Notes: generated by a model from the letters alone, not told the origin. A DNA stretch of 64,000 nt from Bacteroides luhongzhouii (GCF_009193295.2 NZ_CP059973.1:5022001-5086000), one strand, 5' to 3'. Numbered from the stretch's first letter, positions 51,831-61,410 are shown. Numbers and translations are program-made.

Positions 51831-52748
51831 ATATCTTTCGAAGAATCTTTTGAACGCCGGGATTCTCATCAATACATATTCGAATACCAGCCAGCCGATT
51901 AATGCGCAAGAGATACCAAGTAATACATCAATGATATAATGGTGGCATGAATAAATAGCTGTCCCCCAAATGCCGACCATAATAATGGAGAAAAGGGTAA
52001 TCACATACCATCTGCATTTACCAATAATGGCATACACCAATGCAACTACCATATAGGCCGCGTGCAGTGAAGGCACTGCCGCAAATACATTGGCATTACG
52101 CCCGTAGATGGAATCGAAGATGGTCACTCCGAAGAATGCGTCAAAACGCCCCAATCCTGCAACATTGCCCGGTGTGTTCAATATCGGTTCGAAGCCATAG
52201 TTGATGGCATACCAGGGCGGAGCTGCCGGATGAATATAATAACCGGCAAAACCAATCAGATTGACGAACAAGAATACCAACGCAAAACGAAGGTAGGTTT
52301 TTCTTTCCTTCTTGAAATACAGACAAAGACCGAACAGGATAGGAACGGGAACCCAACAAAGGTAGAAGATTCCGGCAAAGACGTCCGCTATCGGCCAGTT
52401 GTGCGCAGCGAAATATTCGCAAGGAGTAACCAGAAGACCATTATCCAGTACTCCGAAAAGGGACTTTTCGAGATGATACAGTCCGGCCACGTCAATCGGG
52501 TTCACCTCGTAATTAGGGCAAATACGCATCCAGTCATACGAAATTCCAAAAATGGCGAAAGGCAGCAGGGCTACTGCCAGCTTACGAGTAGGCAATCCGG
52601 CAAAGAATAGGGCTAAATAGAGTACCGCCATTAACAGATGCTCAGAACGAAGCCCGATGAAGATACCTGTCAATAAAAGGAAAAGAGCCATAATGACTGC
52701 CACAGTCAGGGCTTCTCTCTTCGACGGCATTTGAATGTTCTTTATCAT
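51813..52748 (-). CDS. AUR1/PAP2-type inositol phosphorylceramide synthase-like transferase
   Basis: Inner-membrane protein of 311 residues with about six to eight helices. AAVPSLHAAYMVVALVYAI and YSCHHYIIDVLLGISCALIG are the two catalytic His motifs of PAP2_3/Aur1-type enzymes. Those enzymes move phosphoinositol to ceramide or hydrolyse lipid phosphates. The adjacent synthesis genes make an inositol phosphorylceramide synthase the best call. In gene order it corresponds to BT_1522 of the B. thetaiotaomicron inositol-lipid cluster as I remember it. Confidence 0.8.
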   Translation of the reverse strand: MIKNIQMPSKREALTVAVIMALFLLLTGIFIGLRSEHLLMAVLYLALFFAGLPTRKLAVALLPFAIFGISYDWMRICPNYEVNPIDVAGLYHLEKSLFGVLDNGLLVTPCEYFAAHNWPIADVFAGIFYLCWVPVPILFGLCLYFKKERKTYLRFALVFLFVNLIGFAGYYIHPAAPPWYAINYGFEPILNTPGNVAGLGRFDAFFGVTIFDSIYGRNANVFAAVPSLHAAYMVVALVYAIIGKCRWYVITLFSIIMVGIWGTAIYSCHHYIIDVLLGISCALIGWLVFEYVLMRIPAFKRFFERYYAYIK

Positions 52749-52774
52749 TATAACGTTTTGATTAGACGATTAAT

Positions 52775-53425
52775 TTATTCTTTCATCGCTTTATAGCAAT
52801 GTCTGACACGTGCAAAAGCCGTAATATTGGCAAACAGAGCAACAAAAGCCAGAGGGACAATCATAATCAGGATTGGTTCGAAAGCTGTGATATCTTTGAA
52901 AACGCCACAGAACAAAGCTCCGAGACTGGTCAGCACCACACGCTCCGGACGTTGCATGAATCCTACTTTACATTCGATCCCCAAGCCTTCGGCACGGGCA
53001 CGTACGTAGCTTACCATCAGCGAGCCGATGAGTGCCACGAAAGCAATGAGTGCATAAAGGAAATAATCTTTCATTGACAAATAGTAACAGATGCCGAAGA
53101 AAGTCATCAATTCACTGTAACGGTCGAGTACCGAATCGTAAAGCGCACCGAACTTGGAACCCATATTGCCCAGGCGAGCCACACGTCCGTCCATCATATC
53201 GAACAATCCGGCAAACAGAATCACACCTCCTGCCCAGCCGATAATGGCCAAATCGTTTTGTCCGCCATAAATGCCGGCATACACAAACATACCTGCCGCT
53301 ACTACATTCAGGATAAATCCGGTAGTGGTGATAAAGTTAGGAGTGATCCCTATTTTAATCATTCCGCGTATCAGGGGATTGATAATCTTATAAATCAGCT
53401 GTTGTAAATAATCTCTGTAATTCAT
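52775..53425 (-). CDS. CDP-alcohol phosphatidyltransferase (phosphatidylinositol-phosphate synthase type)
   Basis: Inner-membrane protein of 216 residues. [20 protein letters not shown] then YDSVLDRY is the full CDP-alcohol motif D-x2-DG-x2-AR-x8-G-x3-D-x3-D, with all four Asp present. Five or six helices follow the normal family plan. The enzyme joins CDP-diacylglycerol with an alcohol; beside myo-inositol-phosphate synthase and a PgpA-like phosphatase it most likely uses inositol phosphate to give phosphatidylinositol phosphate. Confidence 0.85.
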   Translation of the reverse strand: MNYRDYLQQLIYKIINPLIRGMIKIGITPNFITTTGFILNVVAAGMFVYAGIYGGQNDLAIIGWAGGVILFAGLFDMMDGRVARLGNMGSKFGALYDSVLDRYSELMTFFGICYYLSMKDYFLYALIAFVALIGSLMVSYVRARAEGLGIECKVGFMQRPERVVLTSLGALFCGVFKDITAFEPILIMIVPLAFVALFANITAFARVRHCYKAMKE

Positions 53426-53432
53426 CTGTTTA

Positions 53433-53486
53433 AATCTGTTTATATCTAAATCTTCTGTATTTTCAATCTGTATATATCTAATTCTT
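53433..53486. repeat. two 22-bp direct repeats
   Basis: AATCTGTTTATATCTAAATC+TT (53433-53454) and AATCTGTATATATCTAATTC+TT (53465-53486) differ at two positions and start 32 bp apart. They lie in the spacer between the GtrA-like and CDP-alcohol transferase genes. Confidence 0.5.
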
Positions 53487-53519
53487 TCGTTTTTCCATCA
53501 GTCTTTTCAATCCGTTTTT

Positions 53520-54017
53520 TCAGTTTCTTTTTCCGAATAAACTTCTGATATCTATATTCCGGTAAACAAAAAAGCGCTGCATATTATAATTCCAAAACAG
53601 TGCAACGATGATTGCCACTACCACTTTAGGGATAATGAAAAAATCTCCGAAATACAGGCTAAGTGTGTCGCGTACCCAGGGAATCTTCGCTAATGATTCC
53701 GTCAGCGCATACGTTCCCCACGTATTGAGCCAAACGCTGCAAACCCATACAAGGATAAATTTTACGGCAACGTGCGTTTTCTTTCCTTTCGATTTAAAAG
53801 TCCATTTATAGTTGATAACGCAATTTACGATTCCTCCATAGATAGCTCCCGCCAAGGTGGCATATACATAGTAGACATCAAACAGCCTGACCAGAAGAAT
53901 CGTAACGAGAAAGTCTGCAATAGTTGCCATTTGAGCAGAAAGCTGCGCCCTCAAGAACATGAAGATGCCACCTTTCTGGGAAATCATCCGTGCAACTTTT
54001 TTCAGCCAATCACCCAT
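53520..54017 (-). CDS. GtrA-like membrane protein
   Basis: Protein of 165 residues with four transmembrane helices (about 27-47, 52-72, 85-105, 125-145), the GtrA plan. NCVINYKWTFKSK and WNYNMQRFFVYR are the typical short motifs. GtrA proteins are linked to flipping or handling of lipid-linked sugars. The gene overlaps the PgpA-like gene by 16 bp. In the inositol cluster its exact job is unknown. Confidence 0.8.
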   Translation of the reverse strand: MGDWLKKVARMISQKGGIFMFLRAQLSAQMATIADFLVTILLVRLFDVYYVYATLAGAIYGGIVNCVINYKWTFKSKGKKTHVAVKFILVWVCSVWLNTWGTYALTESLAKIPWVRDTLSLYFGDFFIIPKVVVAIIVALFWNYNMQRFFVYRNIDIRSLFGKRN

Positions 54018-54481
54018 CTCGTTCCCACTAGCAAAATAAAACTATACACTCCCGCCAAAACATCGTCCATCATTACCCCTACTCCACCTTTCAGGCTTTC
54101 CATGCGGCGTATGCCCAACGGCTTGGCTATATCAAAGATACGGAACAGGGCAAAAGCCGCAATCACGTACCAAAACCATTTGTCATCATTGGGAACAGCC
54201 AACAACGGTATCCACACTCCCACCATCTCATCTACTACCACACGCGAAGGATCTTCTCCCCAATAAGTCTCCAACTTATCGGCAGCCCAAATGCCGGCGA
54301 ATGTAAATACAATCACCAAAGCGGCAGTCAGCCATAATACCAAAGAGAAAGGAAGGAGAAAATAAAGTGCAATCCAAATGATAGAAGCAAGCAACGCCCC
54401 AGCCGTGCCGGGAGCAAAAGGAGAAAAACCGGAGCCAAAGCCCGTGCCTATAAAAACAGGTAGAAAGGGAGGACGCTTCAT
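54002..54481 (-). CDS. PgpA-like phosphatidylglycerophosphatase family protein
   Basis: Protein of 159 residues. FSPFAPGTAGALLA, DPSRVVVDEMVGVWIPLL (with the conserved DE pair) and FRIFDIAKPLGI are PgpA motifs. PgpA removes the phosphate from phosphatidylglycerophosphate; in this cluster the likely substrate is phosphatidylinositol phosphate. It overlaps the GtrA-like gene and follows the terminator-like hairpin at 54569-54625. Confidence 0.85.
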   Translation of the reverse strand: MKRPPFLPVFIGTGFGSGFSPFAPGTAGALLASIIWIALYFLLPFSLVLWLTAALVIVFTFAGIWAADKLETYWGEDPSRVVVDEMVGVWIPLLAVPNDDKWFWYVIAAFALFRIFDIAKPLGIRRMESLKGGVGVMMDDVLAGVYSFILLVGTRWVIG

Positions 54482-54568
54482 TTATTACTAATTACTAATT
54501 ACAAACTACGAGTCGGTTGTGTCACGAGTCCCCAAAACAAATGGGGGATTTGTACAATAAAAAAGTAA

Positions 54569-54625
54569 AAGTTGAGGTTGAGCATCCACCAGGCTTTATA
54601 GGATGGTAAATCTCAATCTCAACTT
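54569..54625 (-). terminator. terminator-like hairpin inside the inositol-lipid cluster
   Basis: On the minus strand AAGTTGAGATTGAG (54625-54612) pairs with 54582-54569 over 14 bp with one G-U/mismatch, with an inner CATCC/GGATG stem, and is followed by TTTACTTTTTTATTG. That is an intrinsic terminator shape between the myo-inositol-phosphate synthase gene and pgpA. Confidence 0.65.
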
Positions 54626-54643
54626 AGTATTTGGGGTTACTGA

Positions 54644-55933
54644 TTAAGCTAAGTAATCAGGTTCTTTTTCACCAATCATGTTACGCAATGTCTGTTTTAC
54701 CATTCTCCATTGTGTAAACAAGTCGTGTTCGGGCTGATGTTCGAAATCGTGCATCGGGCTCTTGCAGAAGAATGACAACCAAGTCTGGATGCCACACATG
54801 CCTGCACGCATTGCCAAGTCGCTGAACAACACAAGGTCAAGAGCGATAGGAGCTGCAAGGATAGAGTCGCGGCAAAGGAAGTTCACCTTGATTTCCATCG
54901 GGTAGCCCATCCATCCGAAGATGTCGATGTTGTCCCATGCTTCTTTGTTGTCTTTGCGGGGAGGATAGTAGTTGATACGTACTTTATGATAAACATCTCC
55001 GTAGAGATCCGGATATTTTTCCGGTTCGAAGATAGTGTCGATTACAGACAGCTTGCTGACTTCTTTTGTCTTGAAGTTGTCCGGATCATCGAGCACTTCA
55101 CCGTCACGGTTACCGAGGATATTGGTAGAGAACCAACCGTTCACACCCAGCATACGGGTTTTGAACATCGGAGCCAATACGGTTTTCATCAGTGTCTGAC
55201 CACTCTTGAAGTCTTTACCGGAGATAGGTACATTCTTTTGTTTAGAGAATTCCCACATAGCAGGAGTATCTACACACAAGTTAGGAGCACCCATTACGAA
55301 CGGAGCACCTTCTGCAATGGCAGCATACGCATAACACATACTCGGAGAAATCACGTCTGTGTTGTTTTCCTTCATTGCTTTCTCTAAAGCAGCGAGTGAC
55401 ATGTGTTCGTCAGACAGCGGAATGTAAATTTCAGTACTTGCAGCCCAAAGCACCACTACGCGTTCGCAGTTGTTAGCAGCCTTGAAGTCGCGGATATCCT
55501 GACGAAGTTGTTCCACCATTTCCCAGCGGGTAGCGGCCTTCTTTACGTGTGTACCGTTCAGACGTTTTGCCCAGTTGTGATCGAAAGCAGCCGGCATCGG
55601 TTTGATAGCTTCCAACTCTTCTTTCACTCCATTCAGGTCCTTTTCTTTCAAAACCTCGGCATACATAGCTGCCTCGTATGCGTTGTCCGGGAAAATATCC
55701 CATCCTCCGAAAACAATGTCTTCCAAATTCGTCAAGGGCACAACGTCCTTGATGAGTTTTTCTTCGTTGTTCTCCATACGCATTGTGGCTAACTGTGTAA
55801 TAGATCCTATCGGTTTTGCCAGTCCCTTGCGAGAGGCTAGTGTACCTACAATCATTGTGGTAGCTACCGCGCCACCCACTCCAACTACCAGTACGCCAAG
55901 ACGCCCGGTAGCGGGTTTAATTTCTTGTTTCAT
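54644..55933 (-). CDS. myo-inositol-1-phosphate synthase
   Basis: Cytosolic NAD-dependent enzyme of 429 residues that turns glucose-6-phosphate into inositol-1-phosphate. GRLGVLVVGVGGAVATTMIVGTLAS is the NAD-binding loop; SGKDFKSGQTLMKTVLAPM, GWFSTNILGNRDGEVL and YPMEIKVNFLCRDSILAAPI are core synthase motifs. Length suits the shorter bacterial/archaeal form. It is first in the inositol-lipid gene set (BT_1526 position in B. thetaiotaomicron as I recall). A -7 box TATTTTTG lies at 55974-55967 on the minus strand. Confidence 0.92.
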   Translation of the reverse strand: MKQEIKPATGRLGVLVVGVGGAVATTMIVGTLASRKGLAKPIGSITQLATMRMENNEEKLIKDVVPLTNLEDIVFGGWDIFPDNAYEAAMYAEVLKEKDLNGVKEELEAIKPMPAAFDHNWAKRLNGTHVKKAATRWEMVEQLRQDIRDFKAANNCERVVVLWAASTEIYIPLSDEHMSLAALEKAMKENNTDVISPSMCYAYAAIAEGAPFVMGAPNLCVDTPAMWEFSKQKNVPISGKDFKSGQTLMKTVLAPMFKTRMLGVNGWFSTNILGNRDGEVLDDPDNFKTKEVSKLSVIDTIFEPEKYPDLYGDVYHKVRINYYPPRKDNKEAWDNIDIFGWMGYPMEIKVNFLCRDSILAAPIALDLVLFSDLAMRAGMCGIQTWLSFFCKSPMHDFEHQPEHDLFTQWRMVKQTLRNMIGEKEPDYLA

Positions 55934-56041
55934 TTCTATTCTATTAAAATTAAACTAAAATTGATGCAAAAATAAGATTAATTAATTACTAATACGGTCT
56001 TTGTTTGTCATATAAACATTGCAATTAGCAGGATTTAACTT

Positions 56042-58594
56042 TTAAAAGGTCATGTGGAGACTTATCCTCAAGCCTGATCTGTCAATCCCGGGCGAATCAC
56101 GATAAGTGAGCCTCCAGATATAGTCTAAACGCAATACCTTGAAAATGTTTTCGATACCGACACCCGCCTCCACGTAAGGCGTTTTCCCCATTGTTTGCGT
56201 GTTTTCTATCGGAAAAGCAAACAAACCGTCACTCAAAGCCGGATTGTTTTTATCGCTCAAATGTCCATATAATCCACGGCAGGAAACTATTTCCCTCCAT
56301 TTTAGTTTTTTCAACAACGGCACTCGGTTGAACAGCCAGCCGTTGAGGAAATAAGTAACATCCCACGAGAAATACTCATCGTTCATAAACTCCATCGCAT
56401 TCATCAACGAGTAGGATTCCGGTTGGATGGTATAAGAAAGGTTGGCGTTAGGCATGATAAGCAACGGAAAAGGAACTTTATCCCACACTTTACCAGCTTT
56501 CAATATAACGTCCGTATAGCCGAACGCGGAAAACCAGAAACGTTTCTGGACACCGGCTTCGGTATGATTGTAAGTGTAATCGCTACCCAACACTCCTTTT
56601 CCGGAAATGGTATGCGACAGGGTAAACACCGGCGCATCCAACGATACGGGAAAACGGTTCCATTGGGTCTGGAAGAATTTCTCGTTCGGAGCATAACGCA
56701 GTTTCAACTCTGCGGCACTGATAGAGAAATCTTTTACCGGAGTGTAGGCATCTCCTTCTTTCTTTAAAAAAGGAATCAAGTAGGAGGAGTCATCTTTCCG
56801 TGTGCGTGCTGTCAACTGGAAAGAAAAACCGGAATAGAACTCATTGGTATAGGTCATCTCCGCCTGCCGGAAATAGCCGATACGGTCGTCTTTCTCGCGT
56901 TTCAAAGCCAGAAACACGTTGTCTTTACTTGTATACAGGTAATTTTGTCCGTACTGGTTCACATCTGATTCGTAACGCAATTTCAGTGAATGGATAGGAA
57001 ATTCGTTGGCGTATTCTTTTTTCTTTTTGAAAGAATATTCCAGTTCCGCCAATCCTTTCACTCTTTCATCTTTAAAACCGTAAGCCACATAACCTTTGCC
57101 AAACAGGTGCGGATTGAGCCAGGCGGTAGTCATACCTCCGGCACGGATACGGGGGCCTTCCAATGCGTTACCGCTGATAGTGGCATTCATCGGACCGATA
57201 TAAAAAAGCGGCGCTTCTTTGGAGGTAGGAATATATCCCGTAAAGAGAATGGAAAGCACTTTCTCTGTCCAGTAGTATACCGGATAACTGCGTAATTGTG
57301 TCATCAGGCGGTCTACCGAGTTCTCCTGCCGGGAGATGGCGGCTTCCGGGCGATTCTCAGCCCAGAATGTTTCGGGACGCGACAGGGCTTCCGTCTCTTC
57401 AATAATACGTTCGGGTTTGGTGAAGGCTTTGTCGGATTCGGCAGTCGGCGTAAAGGTGTAGTTGCTGTAATCCGCTACCCGGCGGGCAAAAATACCGTCC
57501 TGCCCTTCGGTCAGTTTAAACTCAACAGTGATGCTTTCATGATCGAGCAGGCGCGTTCCGTCTTCGGCACGCTTAAATTCCTGCTCGAGCAACATATAGT
57601 CCACAAAGTTCAGGTTTATCTTTTGGGGAAAGTTGAATACGGCACGTTTAACAAAGTAAGTAGAGTCGAGCGTCACATACAGGTGTCCGTTGAAACCGAA
57701 AGATTCGGAATTGAAAGGTGTGAAAGCGAGGTCTGCACAAGGCTCTCCGGCAATCTGCAACGTGTCCATCAGGTAATATTTATAAAAGCCTGTACCGATA
57801 CGGGACAAGGGACTGACAAACTTATTTGTAAACAGGGAAATGTTGTTTTCGTAGATATCGACGTCTTTAAAGACTTCATTGATGGCTGCCTGCATCCCTT
57901 GTTTAGAGAGAAATTCATCAACACTGGCCTGTTTGCGTCCTTTCACCCATTGCTTCTCAGAATGGGGAGATTTCCGGTAATAGTCTGTGGCAAGCAGTTC
58001 ACGGGCTGATACCGTCAGAATCGGTTTACCGGTAACGGCAGAAGTATCTACGTATTCGGTCAGGAAATCAAATTTACGATATAGCCATTTTTTCTGTTTC
58101 TCTTCATCGAAGTTATTCAACGCAAAGGTGGTCTTTTCATAACGTTCGCGTTGCCAGAAGTCTTTCTCATAGGGAGAGTAGTTGTCACGGCTTTCAATCA
58201 TACGGCGGACAAATTCTACGGCAGGATTATCTTTCTTCCGATAGTGCTCACGTTTGGGTTTGACCACTACTTCGCCAAGCGCGTATTCGGTAGGCGCAAG
58301 TGCTACTTTATAGAATGCATTACGGGCAGGACGAATGGTACGGATATAGTCATCATAACCGATTACAGAGATTACAAGCACTGCTTCCGAGCGATGAGTC
58401 TTGAAGTAAAAACGCCCGTCGCTTCCGGTAGTAGTTCCTTCAGTCGTATCTTTTAAGCGTACAGATGCATAAGGCAAAGGTTCTTTGGTCAGAGAATCAG
58501 TCACTACCCCTTGTACCACATACTGCGCACTAAGCGGAATACTGATAGCCAATAAAAGAAAGAGCGTCAATGTGCCTTTTTTCATTAATCTCAT
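56042..58594 (-). CDS. DUF5686 outer-membrane protein with carboxypeptidase-regulatory-like domain
   Basis: Protein of 850 residues. Signal peptide (ending PLSAQ), a carboxypeptidase-regulatory-like beta-sandwich (about 25-105, VVQGVVTDSLTKEPLPYASVRLKDT), then the long DUF5686 region that ends in a predicted barrel with a C-terminal aromatic (ISLHMTF). There is no plug domain. Such proteins are widespread in Bacteroidetes outer membranes; their function is unknown. The start may be 58594 or 58585. The minus-strand box TACCTTTG (58630-58623) is a suitable -7. Confidence 0.75.
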   Translation of the reverse strand: MRLMKKGTLTLFLLLAISIPLSAQYVVQGVVTDSLTKEPLPYASVRLKDTTEGTTTGSDGRFYFKTHRSEAVLVISVIGYDDYIRTIRPARNAFYKVALAPTEYALGEVVVKPKREHYRKKDNPAVEFVRRMIESRDNYSPYEKDFWQRERYEKTTFALNNFDEEKQKKWLYRKFDFLTEYVDTSAVTGKPILTVSARELLATDYYRKSPHSEKQWVKGRKQASVDEFLSKQGMQAAINEVFKDVDIYENNISLFTNKFVSPLSRIGTGFYKYYLMDTLQIAGEPCADLAFTPFNSESFGFNGHLYVTLDSTYFVKRAVFNFPQKINLNFVDYMLLEQEFKRAEDGTRLLDHESITVEFKLTEGQDGIFARRVADYSNYTFTPTAESDKAFTKPERIIEETEALSRPETFWAENRPEAAISRQENSVDRLMTQLRSYPVYYWTEKVLSILFTGYIPTSKEAPLFYIGPMNATISGNALEGPRIRAGGMTTAWLNPHLFGKGYVAYGFKDERVKGLAELEYSFKKKKEYANEFPIHSLKLRYESDVNQYGQNYLYTSKDNVFLALKREKDDRIGYFRQAEMTYTNEFYSGFSFQLTARTRKDDSSYLIPFLKKEGDAYTPVKDFSISAAELKLRYAPNEKFFQTQWNRFPVSLDAPVFTLSHTISGKGVLGSDYTYNHTEAGVQKRFWFSAFGYTDVILKAGKVWDKVPFPLLIMPNANLSYTIQPESYSLMNAMEFMNDEYFSWDVTYFLNGWLFNRVPLLKKLKWREIVSCRGLYGHLSDKNNPALSDGLFAFPIENTQTMGKTPYVEAGVGIENIFKVLRLDYIWRLTYRDSPGIDRSGLRISLHMTF

Positions 58595-58691
58595 ACCTTA
58601 AATCCTATTGAATTGAGCGAGGCAAAGGTATGAGTGATTTTAAGACAAAAAAAGGTCTATTTGATGGAAGAAATGTTCTTATTTGACACAA

Positions 58692-59984
58692 TTAGGGGAA
58701 AATAATACGGAATCGGGTCAGTCCGTCGGCATAGGTTCGCAAAGAGAATGTGCATCCATGACGCATCAGCACTTCGCGAATAAAGATGAGTCCGATTCCC
58801 TGACCGTTCGGTTTGGTGGAGAAGAAAGGACTGAACAGTTTAGCTTCTGTTTCTTTGCTGATTCCCTGACCGTTATCTATCACTTCAACAGTGGCCGGAG
58901 CGAGGGTGCGGACTATTATTTCCCCATCGGTTTCAATGCTTTCCGCAGCATTCTTGATGATATTCACAAGTACTTGTTCAAACAAAGCGGCATCCAGCAT
59001 CACATCTTTCATGCTTTCGTCTATTTCCATGCGGAGGGTGATGCGACGGTCATTGCACATTCCTTCCATAAACCGCTTGCAGGTGAAAACCAAATCATTC
59101 AGGTTGACAGAAGAAAGTGTCGGCTCGGGGATTTTCACCACATCGGCAAAGCGGGTAATGAAACGACTCATCGAGAAACAACGGTCGGTACATACACGCA
59201 TCACGTCGCAGATGTCTTCCATTCCTTCTTCGCAGGAAAGGGCTTGTTCTACCGTATCCAGTGTGGAAGTAATGCCGGCAGTCGTGTTGTTCACTTCGTG
59301 GGCAATCATGCGGATCACTTTCTCATAGGCTTTCTTTTCCGCTTTCATCACTTCGTCGGTGAGGGTTTCTACCAAGTAGAAGGGATGCTGAAATCCACGA
59401 TCAACAAATGAAGAATGAGTGCACCGGTAGATATTCGAGTCGTTCAGACGGACGGTTACCGTCTCTCCTTTCGGCAGGTCGGCCAATTCCAGTGCTAACG
59501 GAGAATCAATCTCTTTCATCTTCTTGCCTTGTACGTCTTCCAAACGGACACCCAGCATCTTCAAAGCCATCGGATTCAATTCTGAAAGGTCTTCATCCAA
59601 AGAAGTTATAATCACTCCCATCGGAGAAGCTTTAATCAACAAATCGAGAAAATTATTCTGTTCACGCAGGCGGAGACGTTCATTCTTGAGCTGTTCCATC
59701 ATGCGGTTGAAGATATTCACCACACGGTCGGCTTCATATTGACCTACAGGGCTAAGACGGCTACTGAAATCCTGTTCACGCAACAGTTCCATACCACTTC
59801 CGATTGTATTCAACGGCTTCACGATCTTACGATAGAAAAAGGTCAGATAAATGAGGATGAAAAGTATCAGCCCCTCCCCTATGTAGAAAAAGATTGCATT
59901 CAGTTGACTGGAAAGGAACAGCAATACACTACCTAATGCCAGCAGCAAAAAGACCAAGATGTAAAAAAATCCTTTTATACGCAC
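58692..59984 (-). CDS. NtrY-like sensor histidine kinase
   Basis: Kinase of 430 residues. Two closely spaced transmembrane helices (about 5-25 and 30-50) with almost no periplasmic part, a HAMP-like region (about 50-105), a PAS domain (about 110-205), HisKA with MIAHEVNNTTAGI (His229), and an ATPase domain with NIIKNAAESI, VIDNGQGIS and GQGIGLIFIREVL. The HEVNN motif is typical of NtrY/NtrB-type kinases that serve sigma-54 activators. It follows the response regulator by 27 bp in one operon. The absence of a sensor loop suggests it reads a cytoplasmic or membrane signal. Confidence 0.9.
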   Translation of the reverse strand: MRIKGFFYILVFLLLALGSVLLFLSSQLNAIFFYIGEGLILFILIYLTFFYRKIVKPLNTIGSGMELLREQDFSSRLSPVGQYEADRVVNIFNRMMEQLKNERLRLREQNNFLDLLIKASPMGVIITSLDEDLSELNPMALKMLGVRLEDVQGKKMKEIDSPLALELADLPKGETVTVRLNDSNIYRCTHSSFVDRGFQHPFYLVETLTDEVMKAEKKAYEKVIRMIAHEVNNTTAGITSTLDTVEQALSCEEGMEDICDVMRVCTDRCFSMSRFITRFADVVKIPEPTLSSVNLNDLVFTCKRFMEGMCNDRRITLRMEIDESMKDVMLDAALFEQVLVNIIKNAAESIETDGEIIVRTLAPATVEVIDNGQGISKETEAKLFSPFFSTKPNGQGIGLIFIREVLMRHGCTFSLRTYADGLTRFRIIFP

Positions 59985-60011
59985 GTTATCTTGTGGTTAA
60001 CGGTTAATCTG

Positions 60012-61361
60012 TCACACTGTTATATTATATTTTTCGAGACGGCGGTAGAGTGCTGCACGACTGATACCCAATGCTGTAGCTACCTGACTCAAATTTCCTT
60101 TGTAACGTTCCAACGCCTGGAGAATGGTCCGGCGTTCTATTTCATCCAAAGTCATACCGGCCAGAGCCGTGCCTTCAGTTACTCTTGCACCATCGTGGCG
60201 AATATACTGCGCATCGAAGTCGGAAGCATCGAGAAGCGGTTTACCACTTACCAAAATGGTACGTTCCACCAAGTTCTTCAATTCACGAATATTCCCCGGA
60301 TAGGGCAAACGGCTCAAGAATTGCATAGCATCGGCAGAGAATTCCGTACGAGGCAATCCGTTGGTTACCGCCTGACGGTCGGCAAAGTGACGTGCCAGCA
60401 AGGGAATATCTTCACGACGTTCGCGCAGGGCAGGTAATTTCACTGTTATCAGATTGATACGATAAAAGAGGTCTTCACGAAAAGTACGTTCGCCCACCAT
60501 CTTGCGCAAATCGGCATTGGTGGCCGATACTACCCGGATATCCGTCTTTCGCGGACGGCTGTCACCGAGCACTTCAAAGGTCTGATCCTGCAATACACGC
60601 AGTAACTTCACTTGGCATGAAAGATCGAGATCTCCTATTTCATCCAGAAAAATCGTCCCTTTGTTTGCCATTTCAAAACGTCCGATACGGTCTGCGGAAG
60701 CATCGGTAAAAGCTCCTTTCTTATGCCCGAACATTTCACTTTCGAACAGGCTTTGAGAGATACCTCCAAGATTCACTTTCACAAAGGGGTGTTTGGCACG
60801 CTGACTGTTGATATGAATGGCTTCGGCTATCAATTCTTTACCGGTTCCACTTTCTCCTGTAATGAGAACAGAGGCATTAGTCTTTGCTATGCGGGCAATC
60901 GTGTTCAACACATCCATCAATCCCTGGCTACGCCCGATGATGTGGCTGCGGTTGAAAGAATCACTCTGTTCCAGTGTTGGTTCCTGTGGAGTGCCCGAAA
61001 GTTGGAGTGCCGTTTCGATACGTTGCAACAAGGCGGCATTATTCCAGGGCTTCGTAATGAAATCAAAAGCTCCTGCCTGCATTCCTTGCACGGCAAGCTG
61101 GATACTTCCCCAAGCGGTCATCAATATCACTGGTGTTTCAGGACGGAATATTTTTACTTGTTTAAGCAGGGTTAAACCCTCCTCACCCGTTGTAGAAAGA
61201 GTGAAGTTCATATCCATCAGGATTAAATCCGGAGCTACGGAACGCACTACTTCTATAGCTTCCCGTGGACCGGGAACGGTCTGTGCTTCATATCCTGCCC
61301 GCTTCAACATGAAGCTAAGCGAAGAACGCACTGCGCTATCATCATCAATTATCAGAATCAT
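60012..61361 (-). CDS. NtrC-family sigma-54-dependent response regulator
   Basis: Protein of 449 residues. Receiver with IIDDDSAVRSS, Asp50 in LILMDMNF and Lys in FITKPWNN. Sigma-54 AAA+ domain with Walker A GESGTGKELIAEA (about 169-176), GAFTDA in place of the canonical GAFTGA sigma-54 contact loop (216-221), and Walker B GTIFLDEIGDLD. C-terminal Fis-type helix-turn-helix (NLSQVATALGISRAALYRRLEKYN). It should activate sigma-54 promoters; the TolC-family gene just upstream has such a promoter. Confidence 0.92.
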   Translation of the reverse strand: MILIIDDDSAVRSSLSFMLKRAGYEAQTVPGPREAIEVVRSVAPDLILMDMNFTLSTTGEEGLTLLKQVKIFRPETPVILMTAWGSIQLAVQGMQAGAFDFITKPWNNAALLQRIETALQLSGTPQEPTLEQSDSFNRSHIIGRSQGLMDVLNTIARIAKTNASVLITGESGTGKELIAEAIHINSQRAKHPFVKVNLGGISQSLFESEMFGHKKGAFTDASADRIGRFEMANKGTIFLDEIGDLDLSCQVKLLRVLQDQTFEVLGDSRPRKTDIRVVSATNADLRKMVGERTFREDLFYRINLITVKLPALRERREDIPLLARHFADRQAVTNGLPRTEFSADAMQFLSRLPYPGNIRELKNLVERTILVSGKPLLDASDFDAQYIRHDGARVTEGTALAGMTLDEIERRTILQALERYKGNLSQVATALGISRAALYRRLEKYNITV

Positions 61362-61410
61362 AGTTCAATTTGAGTTTTGCCCAGTCAATTAACAACTTTT
61401 TCTCACACTT

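Noticed and set aside
57296..58009. 237-residue frame opposite the DUF5686 gene
   Set aside because: It lies entirely within the reverse strand of a strong coding sequence and shows no motif.
58683..59411. 242-residue frame opposite the NtrY-like kinase gene
   Set aside because: It is antisense to the conserved kinase domains, so a shadow frame.
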